From positions 204,971 through 268,970 of the forward strand of contig NZ_BNBY01000005.1 of the NCBI RefSeq assembly GCF_014656195.1: a stretch of DNA of 64,000 bases, in the 5' to 3' direction. The translations under genes and the position numbers were made by a program. Under the pieces are notes generated by a model, which saw nothing but the letters and a program-made list of their open reading frames with translations, ran no database searches and was not told where the DNA came from. This DNA comes from Kitasatospora xanthocidica (lineage in GTDB: Bacteria > Actinomycetota > Actinomycetes > Streptomycetales > Streptomycetaceae). This document shows, in pieces, positions 8,492 to 17,823 of this stretch. Numbering within the stretch: the stretch's first letter is position 1; every line of letters starts with the position of its first letter.

Positions 8492-10276
8492 TCAGTGCTT
8501 GAGATAGACCTTGTACGTACTCGAATCGCCGGTCGGCGAGGTGAATTGGGCGACCAGCCGGTACTGCCCGGAGGCCGCCAGGGCGGCGCCCAGCGCCCGG
8601 TCGGTGGCCCGCGGCGCGGTGCTGTCGAGGACGACCACGGTGAACCAGCCGTCGCGGATCGCGGCGGTGCTCCCGTCGTCCCCGTGGTGCTGTACGCCGG
8701 CCGCGTCTCGGTAGTCCGTACCGGTGCGGGCGGAGACCCACTGCTCGGGTGCGCTGACGGCCCCGAGGTAGTACTCGGCGAGCCCGTCGACCTCGGTGAG
8801 GTAGCGGCCCTGCGGCACCGCGTGCATCCGCAGGACGGCCAGCAGGCGGCCGGAGTCGGGCCCGTTCTGGTAGCGCAGGGCGGACTGCTCCAGACCGAGG
8901 GCGAGCAGCGCGACCCAGACCAGGATGCCGAGCTGGGGGTGGCGGAAGTGGGCGCCGACCAGCCGGGTCAGGCCGACCCCAGCGAGCGGGGCGGCGAGCA
9001 GCATGCCGTAGCCGAGGTGGCGGAACAGCGCGCCGGAGGTGCCGGTCCACAGGTGGGCGGCCGGTACGAGCAGGGCGGTGGCGGTCAGCGCGGTGCCCAG
9101 CAGGGCGCGCCGGCCGCGGGTGACGGGGACGGTGTCCCGCTCGGGCGCGTCGTGCTCGTTCATCTGCTCGCGGCGGACGTAGGCGATCGTCCCGGCCACC
9201 GCGAGGACGGTGAACAGGCCGCTCCACTGGAGGGTGGAGAACAGGACGGAGCCGGCCGAGCCGGGGGCGTTGCCCTGCGAGGGAGACCACCCGGCGACCT
9301 TGCCGAGCGTGCCGTACGGGAGCAGCAGGACGGCGGTGCCGGCGGCCAGCAGCAGCGCGCGCAGGGCGGCCCGGCCGGGCCGGCCCGGCGGCCGGGAGGT
9401 GGCCGCCGCGAGGGCGACCAGGGCGGGGACCGCGAAGGCCGCGGAGTACGCGACGGCGCAGGCGAGCGCGGCGGCCGGGGCGGCGGTCAGGACCAGCGCC
9501 GGATGGCGCCGGGCGGTGAACACCGTGGCCCAGGCCGCGAGGGCGACCAGCAGGACGGCGAGGGACTCGGGGGCGGCGTAGAAGCCGACCACGACGGTGG
9601 ACTGCAGGACGGCGTAGACGCCTATCGCGCAGATCGCGACCCGCTCGTTGAACAGCCGCCGGGTCAGCGAGTACAGCAGCACCGTGGTGACCAGCGCGAA
9701 GCCGAGGCTGAGCAGCCGGGCTCCCCAGATGCCGTCGGCGTCGGCGGCGGCCCCGGCCAGCGGCGGGTAGAGCCAGGGCGAGCCGTGGATCCGCTCGACC
9801 AGGTCGGTGGTGACCGGGGTGCCGTGCGTCAGGTGGGCGAGCTGCTGGCGCCCGGCGACCATGGCGGCGGCCTCGTCGGGGTGCGCGGCGGCGAGCAGGC
9901 GCAGCGAGAGCGCGGCCTGGACGGCCAGGACGGCGCCGAGCAGGCCGCGGGCGATCCAGCGGCGGCGGGGGCTGGTGCCCGGGTCCCAGCCGATCGCGGG
10001 GACCGGCGGGATGCTGTACGGGGCCAGGTCGATGCCGCCGGGGTTGTCCACGGCCACGGCGACGGCCGCGCGGGCTGCGCGGTCCGCGCGGGGCGCCGGG
10101 ACGCCGGGTTCCCGGGCCGGGCCGGCGGTGCTCCCCGGGGCGGAGGCGTTCCCCGGGCCGGCGGTGTTCTCCGGCGCGGGGGTCTCCCGGGCGGGGTGCT
10201 CCCGGGCGGGGTGCTCCTGCGCGGCGTTCTCCGGGGCGGCGTTCTTCGGGCTGGGGGAGGAGTCGCTGTTCATCAT
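8492..10276 (-). CDS. PMT/GT39-like integral membrane glycosyltransferase
   Basis: A 594-residue polytopic protein. The N-terminal ~85 residues are a low-complexity Pro/Ala/Glu-rich cytoplasmic tail with degenerate EHPARE/PENTA repeats. About ten hydrophobic segments follow. The first extracytoplasmic loop begins with HPDEAAAM, placing an acidic residue where GT-C (RgtA-D/PMT) enzymes carry the catalytic Asp. Residues downstream (GARLLSL, SLTRRLF) match the second transferase of this locus at 16.1 kb, as does the C-terminal VVVLDST segment. The start codon overlaps the stop of the GH26-like gene (ATGA). A lipid-linked sugar donor is the family norm; the acceptor is unknown. Confidence 0.7.
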   Translation of the reverse strand: MMNSDSSPSPKNAAPENAAQEHPAREHPARETPAPENTAGPGNASAPGSTAGPAREPGVPAPRADRAARAAVAVAVDNPGGIDLAPYSIPPVPAIGWDPGTSPRRRWIARGLLGAVLAVQAALSLRLLAAAHPDEAAAMVAGRQQLAHLTHGTPVTTDLVERIHGSPWLYPPLAGAAADADGIWGARLLSLGFALVTTVLLYSLTRRLFNERVAICAIGVYAVLQSTVVVGFYAAPESLAVLLVALAAWATVFTARRHPALVLTAAPAAALACAVAYSAAFAVPALVALAAATSRPPGRPGRAALRALLLAAGTAVLLLPYGTLGKVAGWSPSQGNAPGSAGSVLFSTLQWSGLFTVLAVAGTIAYVRREQMNEHDAPERDTVPVTRGRRALLGTALTATALLVPAAHLWTGTSGALFRHLGYGMLLAAPLAGVGLTRLVGAHFRHPQLGILVWVALLALGLEQSALRYQNGPDSGRLLAVLRMHAVPQGRYLTEVDGLAEYYLGAVSAPEQWVSARTGTDYRDAAGVQHHGDDGSTAAIRDGWFTVVVLDSTAPRATDRALGAALAASGQYRLVAQFTSPTGDSSTYKVYLKH

Positions 10277-11370
10277 GGGTTCCGGAGGTCGAAGCCGTAA
10301 CGGGGGGCGGACACCCGCCGCTTGAAGGCGGTGAGGGTGTCCGGAACGGTCTCGACCCGCCAGTCCGCCCGCTTGATCATGTTGAACCAGATGAAGCCGA
10401 CGATGTCGTCGTGCGCCTCCAGCCCGGAGAACAGCTGGTCGACGAAGGCCTGTTGGTGTCTGCCCTGCTCGGCGGCGGTCTCGCTGATGAAGAAGGGCTT
10501 CTTGCAGAAGGTGCGGATCTCGGCCATGGTCGGCCCGTACAGGGCCTCGAAGGTCTTGGGGCCGTCGTTGGTGAAGTAGCCGGTCATGCCGGCCCAGTCG
10601 ACGTAGGTGTCGCCCGGGTAGTACGGCGCCAGGCGGGTGTTGGGGGCGGGGACGGTGATGTTGGGGCTCCAGACCCAGATCACGTTGGTCGCGCCGGCCT
10701 GGTCGAAGAGGTCGTGGACGTGGCGCCAGGCGGCGACGAAGTCCTCCGGGCTGGCGGCCTGGCGGCCCCACGGGTACCAGTCGCCGTTCATCTCGTGCGC
10801 GATGCTGATGGCGATCGGCAGGTTGAGCTTGGCGACGGCCTTGGCGACGCCGCGTACGTAGTCGTCGGTGTCGCCGGCCGCGATCGCGGCGAGCGAGGGG
10901 TCGTGCGGCTCCCAGGCCATGAAGGGCAGCGCGCCGGCCTCGTGGATCCGGCGCACGCCGGCGGTGTCGAAGCCGCCCTTCCAGTGGGCGTAGAACTCCA
11001 GGACGTTGGGCTGCTTGCCGACCGTGCCGCTGTAGGCGGGCAGCGCGTCCATGGTGGCGGGCACGCCGGGCAGGGCGGCGCCGAGGTACTTGTTCTTCGG
11101 CTTGAGCAGCGGTGTGACGTCGTACGGGACGCCGGTCGGCAGGGCCTGGGGCTTGGCGGCAGCGGCGGGGGCACCGGTACCGGCGGAAGCGGCCGCGGCG
11201 CCCGGGGTGGCGGTGGCCTGGGCGGGCCGGCCGAGGCCCTCCTGCATCGCGAAGCCCGGGTCCTCGGGGCCGCAGGCGGTGGTGAGCAGCAGACCGGCGG
11301 TCAGCAGCGGGAGCGCCAGCCGGCGACGGAGCCGGGCGGCCCGTCGGGGGTGGGCGGTCATGGCGATCAC
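10273..11370 (-). CDS. GH26-like glycoside hydrolase lipoprotein
   Basis: About 365 residues, with a lipoprotein signal peptide (lipobox LTTAC, cysteine at about residue 28). The catalytic domain has HEMNGDWYPWG, matching the acid/base region of family GH26, and FISETAAEQ, matching the nucleophile region. GH26 includes beta-mannanases, lichenases and beta-1,3-xylanases; the substrate cannot be read from sequence. GTG at 11370 is chosen because GGAAG precedes it and it overlaps the GT2 stop (GTGA); ATG at 11361 is an alternative. It sits between a beta-glycan synthase and a membrane transferase, which suggests trimming of the polymer at the cell surface. Confidence 0.75.
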   Translation of the reverse strand: MIAMTAHPRRAARLRRRLALPLLTAGLLLTTACGPEDPGFAMQEGLGRPAQATATPGAAAASAGTGAPAAAAKPQALPTGVPYDVTPLLKPKNKYLGAALPGVPATMDALPAYSGTVGKQPNVLEFYAHWKGGFDTAGVRRIHEAGALPFMAWEPHDPSLAAIAAGDTDDYVRGVAKAVAKLNLPIAISIAHEMNGDWYPWGRQAASPEDFVAAWRHVHDLFDQAGATNVIWVWSPNITVPAPNTRLAPYYPGDTYVDWAGMTGYFTNDGPKTFEALYGPTMAEIRTFCKKPFFISETAAEQGRHQQAFVDQLFSGLEAHDDIVGFIWFNMIKRADWRVETVPDTLTAFKRRVSAPRYGFDLRNP

Positions 11371-12980
11371 ACTGCTTCCGTGGGGTGGGGCTGGACGAGG
11401 ACCCGGCCCACGATGGTGGCGTAGAAGAGGCCGGAGGCGAGCACGAGGGCGAAGTTCAGCGGGCCCATGGTGAGCATCCGCCAGATGCTCAGCAGCACCC
11501 AGAGCAGGGCCGTCCCGCCGCCCCAGGCGATGACGCCGATCCAGAACCGGCGGGTCTTGTTCTTCTTGGCGCCGCTGGAGCCGGTCGGCTGCCAGGCCAT
11601 CCGGTTGCGGCGCAGGATGTCCCAGATGGCGAAGACGTGCGCCCAGCCGTACATCATCCGGGCCGCCCAGGCCTCCAGCCGGTAGGGGTTGCGGTGCCAG
11701 AGGGGGAAGACGACCGTCGCGTAGAGCAGTCCGGGCAGCACCAGCGCGGTGTTCTGCCAGCGGATCAGGTCGGGCCGGGCGAGCAGCAGGACGATCGGGA
11801 TGAGCGGCGAGACGAGGGTGAACAGCGCCGTGTGGATGTAGTAGAAGAACCCGGAGAGGTAGCAGGCGCGGGTGACCGGCCGCAGCTTGGTGGTCCAGAA
11901 CTTCTTGCTGCCGAGCAGGCTCATCGAGCCGGTGCACCAGCGGTACTGCTGGTTGAAGAAGCCGCCGACGTTGTCGGGGCAGACCCCGGTGGCCAGCGCG
12001 ACGGGTATGTACTGGAGGTCCCAGCCCAGGCGGCGCAGGTCGAAGCCGGTGTGCACGTCCTCGGAGTGGCCGATCAGCGTGGTGCCGCCGTTCTCCTCCA
12101 GCGCGGCCCGCCGGTATATCGCGCAGCTCCCGACGCAGATGGCGCCGTCGTTGCGCTGCCGGGAGACCTGGACGGTCCGGTAGAACAGCTCCTGGACGGC
12201 GCCGGCGCCGCGCTCGATCCAGTTCTGCGAGTCCAGGATGCGGAAGAACTGCGGGGACTGGACGATGCCGAGCCGGGGGTCGGCCTCCAGGTAGGGGACC
12301 ATCTCGTTCAGCAGGTCCGGCCGGGGCGCGAAGTCGGCGTCCAGGATGAGGATGTAGTCGCTGTCGGAGTTGCGGAAGCCGAACTGCAGGTTGCCGGCCT
12401 TCTTGAACCAGCCGAGCTTGTCGCGGGTGCCGTAGACGAACTCGAAGTCGACGGCCATCTGCGCGAGCTGCGGGCTGTTGCTGTCGTCGAGGACGTACGG
12501 GGTGACCTCGCCGGGGTACTGGTCGCGCAGCCGGGCGACGTGCGTCCAGGTGTTGTGCAGCACCTCGATCGGCTCGCCGGCGACGGGCAGGAAGATGTCG
12601 ACGGTCGGGTAGTGCTCGGGCTGCCAGCCCTTGACCAGGGCGCGGTGCGCGGCCAGGTCGAAGGTCTGGTTGAAGCCGTGCACCCACCGGGAGATCAGGT
12701 AGTAGACGATGGTGAAGGCGAGCGCCGGGACGAACACCAGGAACCACGGCGTCGCGCTCAGCAGGCCGATCTCGCTGGCGACCATGCAGGCGAAGCTGAC
12801 GAGGGAGAAGCAGGTCAGCACCCAGAGGTTGGTGCGCGCGTACAGGTACTTCTCGGTGTTGTCCGGCGGCTGGGGGAGCAGGCCCCACTGGTTCCGGGCG
12901 GCCGGGTCCCGCCGGTTGCGGCGTCGTGAGACGGGCGCCTGACCGCTGCCCGCGAGTCGCGTGCCCTCGGTGACAGTCAC
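11367..12980 (-). CDS. Processive family-2 glycosyltransferase, cellulose-synthase-like
   Basis: A 537-residue membrane enzyme that should polymerise a beta-glycan from a nucleotide sugar. All four processive GT2 signatures are present: DD at 165-166, DAD at 214-216, SED at 306-308 (catalytic base position) and QQYRW at 344-348. Two transmembrane segments precede the catalytic domain (about 52-96) and several follow it (about 365 to the end). There is no PilZ domain. The GTG start has GGGGGAG 8 bases upstream. It is the first gene of a minus-strand operon with the GH26-like and PMT-like genes. The family resembles Streptomyces CslA, but the usual GlxA-type copper oxidase neighbour is absent. 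Confidence 0.85.
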   Translation of the reverse strand: MTVTEGTRLAGSGQAPVSRRRNRRDPAARNQWGLLPQPPDNTEKYLYARTNLWVLTCFSLVSFACMVASEIGLLSATPWFLVFVPALAFTIVYYLISRWVHGFNQTFDLAAHRALVKGWQPEHYPTVDIFLPVAGEPIEVLHNTWTHVARLRDQYPGEVTPYVLDDSNSPQLAQMAVDFEFVYGTRDKLGWFKKAGNLQFGFRNSDSDYILILDADFAPRPDLLNEMVPYLEADPRLGIVQSPQFFRILDSQNWIERGAGAVQELFYRTVQVSRQRNDGAICVGSCAIYRRAALEENGGTTLIGHSEDVHTGFDLRRLGWDLQYIPVALATGVCPDNVGGFFNQQYRWCTGSMSLLGSKKFWTTKLRPVTRACYLSGFFYYIHTALFTLVSPLIPIVLLLARPDLIRWQNTALVLPGLLYATVVFPLWHRNPYRLEAWAARMMYGWAHVFAIWDILRRNRMAWQPTGSSGAKKNKTRRFWIGVIAWGGGTALLWVLLSIWRMLTMGPLNFALVLASGLFYATIVGRVLVQPHPTEAV

Positions 12981-13221
12981 GTGCTCTACTCCCCCGAAGC
13001 CGTATTGGGTCTGAACCGTCCCCGCGTGGCGGCCGTTGTCGGTCGGTCAGCGGGGGGACGCCAGGATCGTACGGGACCGGTCGCCGAGCGTTCGCTCCCC
13101 CCTTGTTCCGTCGGCCACCCGGAACCGATATCGAGCCCTGATCGTGATGTGAACGGAAGTGCGGGTGGAGCACTTGTGTACGGTGTCCGCCCAGCGGGTG
13201 AGGACGGTTCGGGGAAGAGTG

Positions 13222-14442
13222 ATGATCATCGAGGACGGCGCGGCCGGGCGCCTGGCGCGGGGCCTGCGGGCGGTGGCCGCGTTCGGCGCGGTCGCGGCGC
13301 TGCTGGCCGGGTGCAGCGGCGAGGTCGGGGCGGCGGAGCAGCCGCCGGCCGCCACGGCGACGGCCGCGGTCGGGCCGGGCCTCTGCTCGACCGTGCAGGA
13401 GCCCTTCCCCAAGCTGGCGATGGACGGCGGGGCGAAGGTCCTCGAACCGAACCCGTGGAACACCGCGGGCACGGTCTGCGTCGAGCCGGTCGGGGAGAGC
13501 GGCTTCACGGTCGGCCTGATCCGCGACTTCGTCCCGAAGAACCCGCTCGCCCCGGGCGCCTACCCCAACGTCTCCACCGCCCCGGGCGCGAGCGGACTGC
13601 CCGTACCGGTCAGCGCGCTCGGCGACGCGACCGCCGACTGGGACGCCAACGGGCGGGTGAGCGGCTCCTTCAACCTCTCCTTCGACCTCTGGTACGGCTC
13701 CAGCCCGGACAACTGCCTGCCGGGCGAGAGCGCCGAGCTGATGGTCTGGCTGGACGCCACCGACAACGTGCGTCCGGCCGGTGACAAGGTCGCCGACTCC
13801 CAGCAGTTCGGGGACGCCAGCTACCACGTCTACCAGGCCCCGATCAGCGGCCCGCACAGCGTGATCAGCTACGTGCGCACGGCGCCGACCCACACCACCC
13901 GCGGCCTGAACCTGCGGCTGCTCACCGCCGACGCGATGGCGCGCGGGTACGTCCCCAAGAGTTCCTACCTGTGCCGGGTGCAGGCGGGCTTCGAGGTGTG
14001 GAGCGGCGGATCCGGCCTGCGCAGCGAGTCCTTCGCCTTCCACAACCGGGTCGGCCTGCCGGCCGGCGAGGTCCCGGCGGGGGCGCCCGGGATCTGCCTG
14101 CGGCACGGCGGCGGCGGGCTCGCGGGCACCCCGGTGACCGTCGGGGCCTGCGGCGACCAGGGCGTCTCGACCGGCTGGACGGTGGGCAACGACGGCTCGC
14201 TGCGCGGCGGCGCGGCCTGCCTGGCACCGGCCGCCGACCGCTCCTCGGTGACGCTGGCCGAGTGCACCGGCGGCTCCGGGCAGCGCTGGGTGGCCTCCGG
14301 GCAGCGGCTGCGGCACCCGGACTCGGGCCTGTGCCTGGGCACCGCGGGCGGGGCGCTCGCGGACGGCACGGCGGTGCTCCTGCGGCCGTGCGCGGACGCG
14401 GTCTCGCAGCGCTGGAAGCTGCCCTACAACGGGGTCGCGTGA
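13222..14442 (+). CDS. GH12-like endoglucanase lipoprotein with ricin-B lectin domain
   Basis: About 406 residues. A hydrophobic signal ends in LLAGCSG (lipobox). The central domain carries the two GH12 signatures: ELMVWL with nucleophile Glu at about 172, and QAGFEVWSGG with acid/base Glu at about 258. The last ~125 residues form a ricin-type beta-trefoil (CBM13) with GQRW and QRWKL QxW-type repeats and Cys pairs. GH12 enzymes cut beta-1,4-glucan, xyloglucan or mixed-linkage glucan. The ATG at 13222 follows GGGGAAG. It is divergent from the GT2 operon, so a shared promoter region (12981-13221) may coordinate synthesis and turnover. Confidence 0.75.
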   Translation: MIIEDGAAGRLARGLRAVAAFGAVAALLAGCSGEVGAAEQPPAATATAAVGPGLCSTVQEPFPKLAMDGGAKVLEPNPWNTAGTVCVEPVGESGFTVGLIRDFVPKNPLAPGAYPNVSTAPGASGLPVPVSALGDATADWDANGRVSGSFNLSFDLWYGSSPDNCLPGESAELMVWLDATDNVRPAGDKVADSQQFGDASYHVYQAPISGPHSVISYVRTAPTHTTRGLNLRLLTADAMARGYVPKSSYLCRVQAGFEVWSGGSGLRSESFAFHNRVGLPAGEVPAGAPGICLRHGGGGLAGTPVTVGACGDQGVSTGWTVGNDGSLRGGAACLAPAADRSSVTLAECTGGSGQRWVASGQRLRHPDSGLCLGTAGGALADGTAVLLRPCADAVSQRWKLPYNGVA

Positions 14443-14550
14443 GGTGACCGCGGGACAGGTCGGCCGAACCACCGGGACCGGGGCGGCCGTGACGTTCCGT
14501 CCGCGCACCCCCCATGGGCGTGTCGGGGCGGATGCCCTAGCATTCCGGCC

Positions 14551-15960
14551 ATGAGCGATCGACCGGTACCGAGTGGCGAGCCGGGCCAGCCGCCCACGCC
14601 ACCGCAGCAGGCACCGGCCGGGGGGGCCGCTCCGGCCACCGGTGTGCCACCGCAGTCCCCCAGCGGCGCCTTCGGCCCCGCGTCCGGCTACGGGCCGCCG
14701 CCCGGTGCGCCTGCACAGCAGCCCCAGCAGTTGACGCCGCACCCGGCCGCGCAGCCGGTGCCGCCGGTGCCGCACCCGGGCGGGCCCGCCCCGGTGGTGC
14801 CGGGGCCGGTGCAGCCCGGTCCGATGGCGCAGCCGCAGCCGCAGCCCGTCCAGCCGCAGCCTGTCCAGCAGCAGCCCGTCCCGCAGCCGCCGCAGCCGGT
14901 CCACCCCGGTCAGCCGCAGCCCGTCCCGCAGCCGCCCGTGCCCGGGCCCGGCCCGCAGGCCTTCCCGGCCGCGGCGCAGCCGGCCCAGCCCGCGGCGCCG
15001 TGGCAGCAGCAGGGCGGCTTCCCGCCGCCGGCCGCCCCGTCCGGCACGCCGGACTGGGAGGCGCTGGCCGAGCGGAACGCGCATGCCGCCAAGCGCGGGC
15101 GCCGGCTCAAGCTGATCGGCGCGGTGACGGCCGTGGTCGTCGTCGTGGCCGCGGCCGGTGGCGGCTACTGGTTCTACAAGCACAAGTCCGGGAACGACAC
15201 CAAGACCACGCAGAACACCGCCTCGGTGACCCCGACGGGCCCCTCGACCGGCCCCTCGACCACGTCGAGCGCGCCGCCGGCCAAGGGCATCGACAGCCCG
15301 CCGACCGTCGGCAGCCTGCCGGCCAAGGCCGGCGCGGCGCCGCTGAACCTGGGCGCCGACGCCAAGCCGGGCACCATGGCCGGGTTCTCCGGCCAGGTCC
15401 TCAAGCTGCCCAGCGGCCAGGACTCCTTCGCCTCGACCGCCGCCGCGGTGGTCGACGTGAACAAGAGCTTCACGGTCTCCGCCCGGGTGCTGGTCGACCT
15501 CCCCAACGGCAACCGCAGCGCGGTCAGCCAGGGCGACGGCCAGTACTACTCGTACGCGCTCGGCCGGGCGAACAACAACGGGCACGACCAGTGGTACTTC
15601 AAGGTCCAGGTGCCGGGCGGCGGTTCGGCGATCGCCTGGTCCAAGGGCGACGCGACGGTCAACCAGTGGGTGCTGCTCACCGGGGTGTACGACGACCCGT
15701 CGGGCCAGCTCACCCTGTACGTCAACGGCGCCCCGCAGTCCTCGGCCAAGTCGGCCGGGGTGCAGCCGAGCGGCACCAACTCCCTGCAGGTGGGGCGGCT
15801 GAGCTCCAACTCGCAGTGGGCCGACCCCTGGCACGGCGCGGTGGCCGACATCCAGCTCTGGAGCCAGGTGCTGCCCGAGGCCGACATCGTCAAGATCGTG
15901 GCCGGCCCGAGCTCGCCGCCGTCCGTCCCGCCGGTGGGTGCCTGGCTCAGCGGCGGCTGA
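14551..15960 (+). CDS. Membrane-anchored LamG/concanavalin-like protein
   Basis: 469 residues. The first ~165 are extremely rich in Pro and Gln, with QPQPV-type repeats, and are probably cytoplasmic. A single transmembrane helix lies at about 188-208, preceded by a basic KRGRRLK stretch. Then come a Ser/Thr-rich linker and a C-terminal LamG/jelly-roll domain (about 265-460; note the WYFKVQVPG and LYVNG strands). The layout predicts an extracellular glycan-binding domain held by a type II anchor. It lies between the GH12-like and PMT-like genes and probably binds the polymer of the locus. No catalytic residues were recognised. Confidence 0.7.
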   Translation: MSDRPVPSGEPGQPPTPPQQAPAGGAAPATGVPPQSPSGAFGPASGYGPPPGAPAQQPQQLTPHPAAQPVPPVPHPGGPAPVVPGPVQPGPMAQPQPQPVQPQPVQQQPVPQPPQPVHPGQPQPVPQPPVPGPGPQAFPAAAQPAQPAAPWQQQGGFPPPAAPSGTPDWEALAERNAHAAKRGRRLKLIGAVTAVVVVVAAAGGGYWFYKHKSGNDTKTTQNTASVTPTGPSTGPSTTSSAPPAKGIDSPPTVGSLPAKAGAAPLNLGADAKPGTMAGFSGQVLKLPSGQDSFASTAAAVVDVNKSFTVSARVLVDLPNGNRSAVSQGDGQYYSYALGRANNNGHDQWYFKVQVPGGGSAIAWSKGDATVNQWVLLTGVYDDPSGQLTLYVNGAPQSSAKSAGVQPSGTNSLQVGRLSSNSQWADPWHGAVADIQLWSQVLPEADIVKIVAGPSSPPSVPPVGAWLSGG

Positions 15961-15986
15961 GCCCGCCGCAGGTCTTCGTGAACGTC

Positions 15987-16057
15987 CGGCCGCCGCCCAG
16001 GAACCGTGGGGCGGCGGCCGAAACGCGCCCCGGGGCGTGCGCCCGCTCGGGGCGCGT
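15987..16057. terminator. Tandem hairpins after the LamG gene
   Basis: Two perfect inverted repeats: a 12-bp stem (15987-15998 with 16009-16020) and a 9-bp stem (16023-16031 with 16049-16057). They occupy most of the gap before the next gene and may terminate or attenuate transcription into it. Confidence 0.6.
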
Positions 16058-16091
16058 CCGGGCGTGAAGTCCCAGATGAGGAGCAGCACTG

Positions 16092-17783
16092 ATGAGTGCG
16101 GACGGCCGCTGGATCCGGCCCGAGTCCACCCGCAAGCCCGTCCTGGGCGGGGCCAGGCGGGGCGGGGTGGGCCTCGGCGAGCGTGAGCGCGACCGGGCCG
16201 CGGCCGTACCGGCCCAGCCGTCCCCGGGCGACCGGCGCCGTCGCAAGCCCGGGCCGCCCCGGGTGCCGCACCCGGCCCGGCCGGCCCTGCGGGCCGACTG
16301 GCTGCCGCTGCTGGCCGTGCTGCTGGTCCAGGGCGCGCTCTCGTTCCACCTGATCCTCAGCAACACCGCCTTCATCGACGAGGGCACCTACATCTACGCC
16401 GGCTACCAGGAGATCGCCCACCTGCGGCACGGCGCCCCGGTGTCGACGTACGAGACCTTCTTCTCCGGCTCCCCGCTGATCTACCCGGTCGTGGTGGCCG
16501 TCGCGGACTTCCTCGGCGGACTGAACGGCGCCCGGCTGCTGAGCCTGGTGTTCATGCTCTCCGCCACCGTGGCCGTCCACCTGACGACCAGGCGGCTGCA
16601 CGGCTCGCTCGCGGCGTTCTGCGCGGCGGCCGCCTTCGTCGCGCTCGGGCCCACCCAGTTCCTGGGCGGCCTGGCCACCTACGACGCGATGGCGCTGGCG
16701 GTCCTCGCCTGGGCCGGGTACTTCGCGGTGCGGCTGACCACCGGCGGCGGGTACCCGAGCCTGGTCGCCGCCGGCCTGCTGCTGGCCCTGGCCGGCGCCA
16801 CCAAGTACGCCGCGCTGCTCTGGGTGCCGGTGGTGGCGGGCCTCGCGGTGCTGGCCGGGCCGCGCGGGTCGCTGCGCTCCTGGGAGGCCTGGCGGCGCGG
16901 GCTGCTGGTGCTGCTCACCTTCGCGGTGGCGGTCGGCGCGGCGGCCCTGGCGGCCGGCGAGCGCTACGTCAACGGCTTCAACCACACCACGCTCAAGCGC
17001 GCCCCCGGCCACGACTCGTACGGGTACGTGGCCTCGGAGGCGGCCCGCTGGGTCGGCCCGCTGCTGGTGGTGGCGCTGATCGGGGTGGTGGTCCAGCTGG
17101 TGCGGGCGCGCCGGCGCGGCGGCGCCGCGTGGCCGGAGTTCTGGCTGGCGCTGCTGCTGCTCCTGGCCGGGCTGATGGCGCCGGTGAACCAGATCCGCAT
17201 CCACACCTGGCTGTCGCTGCAGAAGCACGTCGACTTCGGCGGCTGGTTCTCCTGCGTCGTGGTGGGCCTGGTGCTGGCCCGCGCGGTGCTGTGGCTGCGG
17301 GGGCGCCTGCACCTGGCGGCCGGGGTGGCCGCCGCCGTGCTGGTGGTCGGCCCGCTGGCCTGGGTCGGCGCGGCCCAGGGCCGGGAGATGTACGGCGAGT
17401 GGTCGAACTCGAAGGAGTTCGTCGCCGCGCTGGAGCCGTACGTCGTCAAGGGCGAGGACAAGTACCTGGTCGAGAACTACAACGTCCCCGCGTACTACCT
17501 GCGCAAGCAGAGCAACTGGCAGCAGTGGCACGACCTGGTGGCGGTCTTCCGCCGTGACCCGGGCACCGGCCAGATGCAGAACGGCGTGCCCGCGATCCAG
17601 GCCGGGATCCAGGCGCACGAGTGGAAGGTCGTGGTCCTGGACTTCACCCAGACCGGGGCCACCGACAAGGCGATCCAGCCGACGCTGAAGGCCGCCGGGT
17701 ACCGGGTGGTCACCGTCGTGAAGAGCGGCGAGCACGGCCGGTACACCGTCTACGTGGCGCCCGGGTACGACAAGAAGCCGTGA
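16092..17783 (+). CDS. PMT/GT39-like integral membrane glycosyltransferase
   Basis: A 563-residue polytopic protein with about ten membrane segments. The first loop has NTAFIDEGTYIYAG (DE at 96-97), typical of the catalytic acidic pair in RgtA-D/ArnT/PMT transferases. It is a clear paralogue of the protein encoded at 8.5-10.3 kb: the loop motif AHLxHGxPV, the GSPxxYP motif, GARLLSL and the C-terminal VVVLDxT...ATDxA segment are shared. The family transfers sugar from polyprenyl-phosphate donors outside the membrane. It is the last gene of the plus-strand half of the polysaccharide locus. Confidence 0.75.
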   Translation: MSADGRWIRPESTRKPVLGGARRGGVGLGERERDRAAAVPAQPSPGDRRRRKPGPPRVPHPARPALRADWLPLLAVLLVQGALSFHLILSNTAFIDEGTYIYAGYQEIAHLRHGAPVSTYETFFSGSPLIYPVVVAVADFLGGLNGARLLSLVFMLSATVAVHLTTRRLHGSLAAFCAAAAFVALGPTQFLGGLATYDAMALAVLAWAGYFAVRLTTGGGYPSLVAAGLLLALAGATKYAALLWVPVVAGLAVLAGPRGSLRSWEAWRRGLLVLLTFAVAVGAAALAAGERYVNGFNHTTLKRAPGHDSYGYVASEAARWVGPLLVVALIGVVVQLVRARRRGGAAWPEFWLALLLLLAGLMAPVNQIRIHTWLSLQKHVDFGGWFSCVVVGLVLARAVLWLRGRLHLAAGVAAAVLVVGPLAWVGAAQGREMYGEWSNSKEFVAALEPYVVKGEDKYLVENYNVPAYYLRKQSNWQQWHDLVAVFRRDPGTGQMQNGVPAIQAGIQAHEWKVVVLDFTQTGATDKAIQPTLKAAGYRVVTVVKSGEHGRYTVYVAPGYDKKP

Positions 17784-17823
17784 TGGGCGGCGGCGGGCCG
17801 GCGCCCGGGGGAGTGACGGGCGG

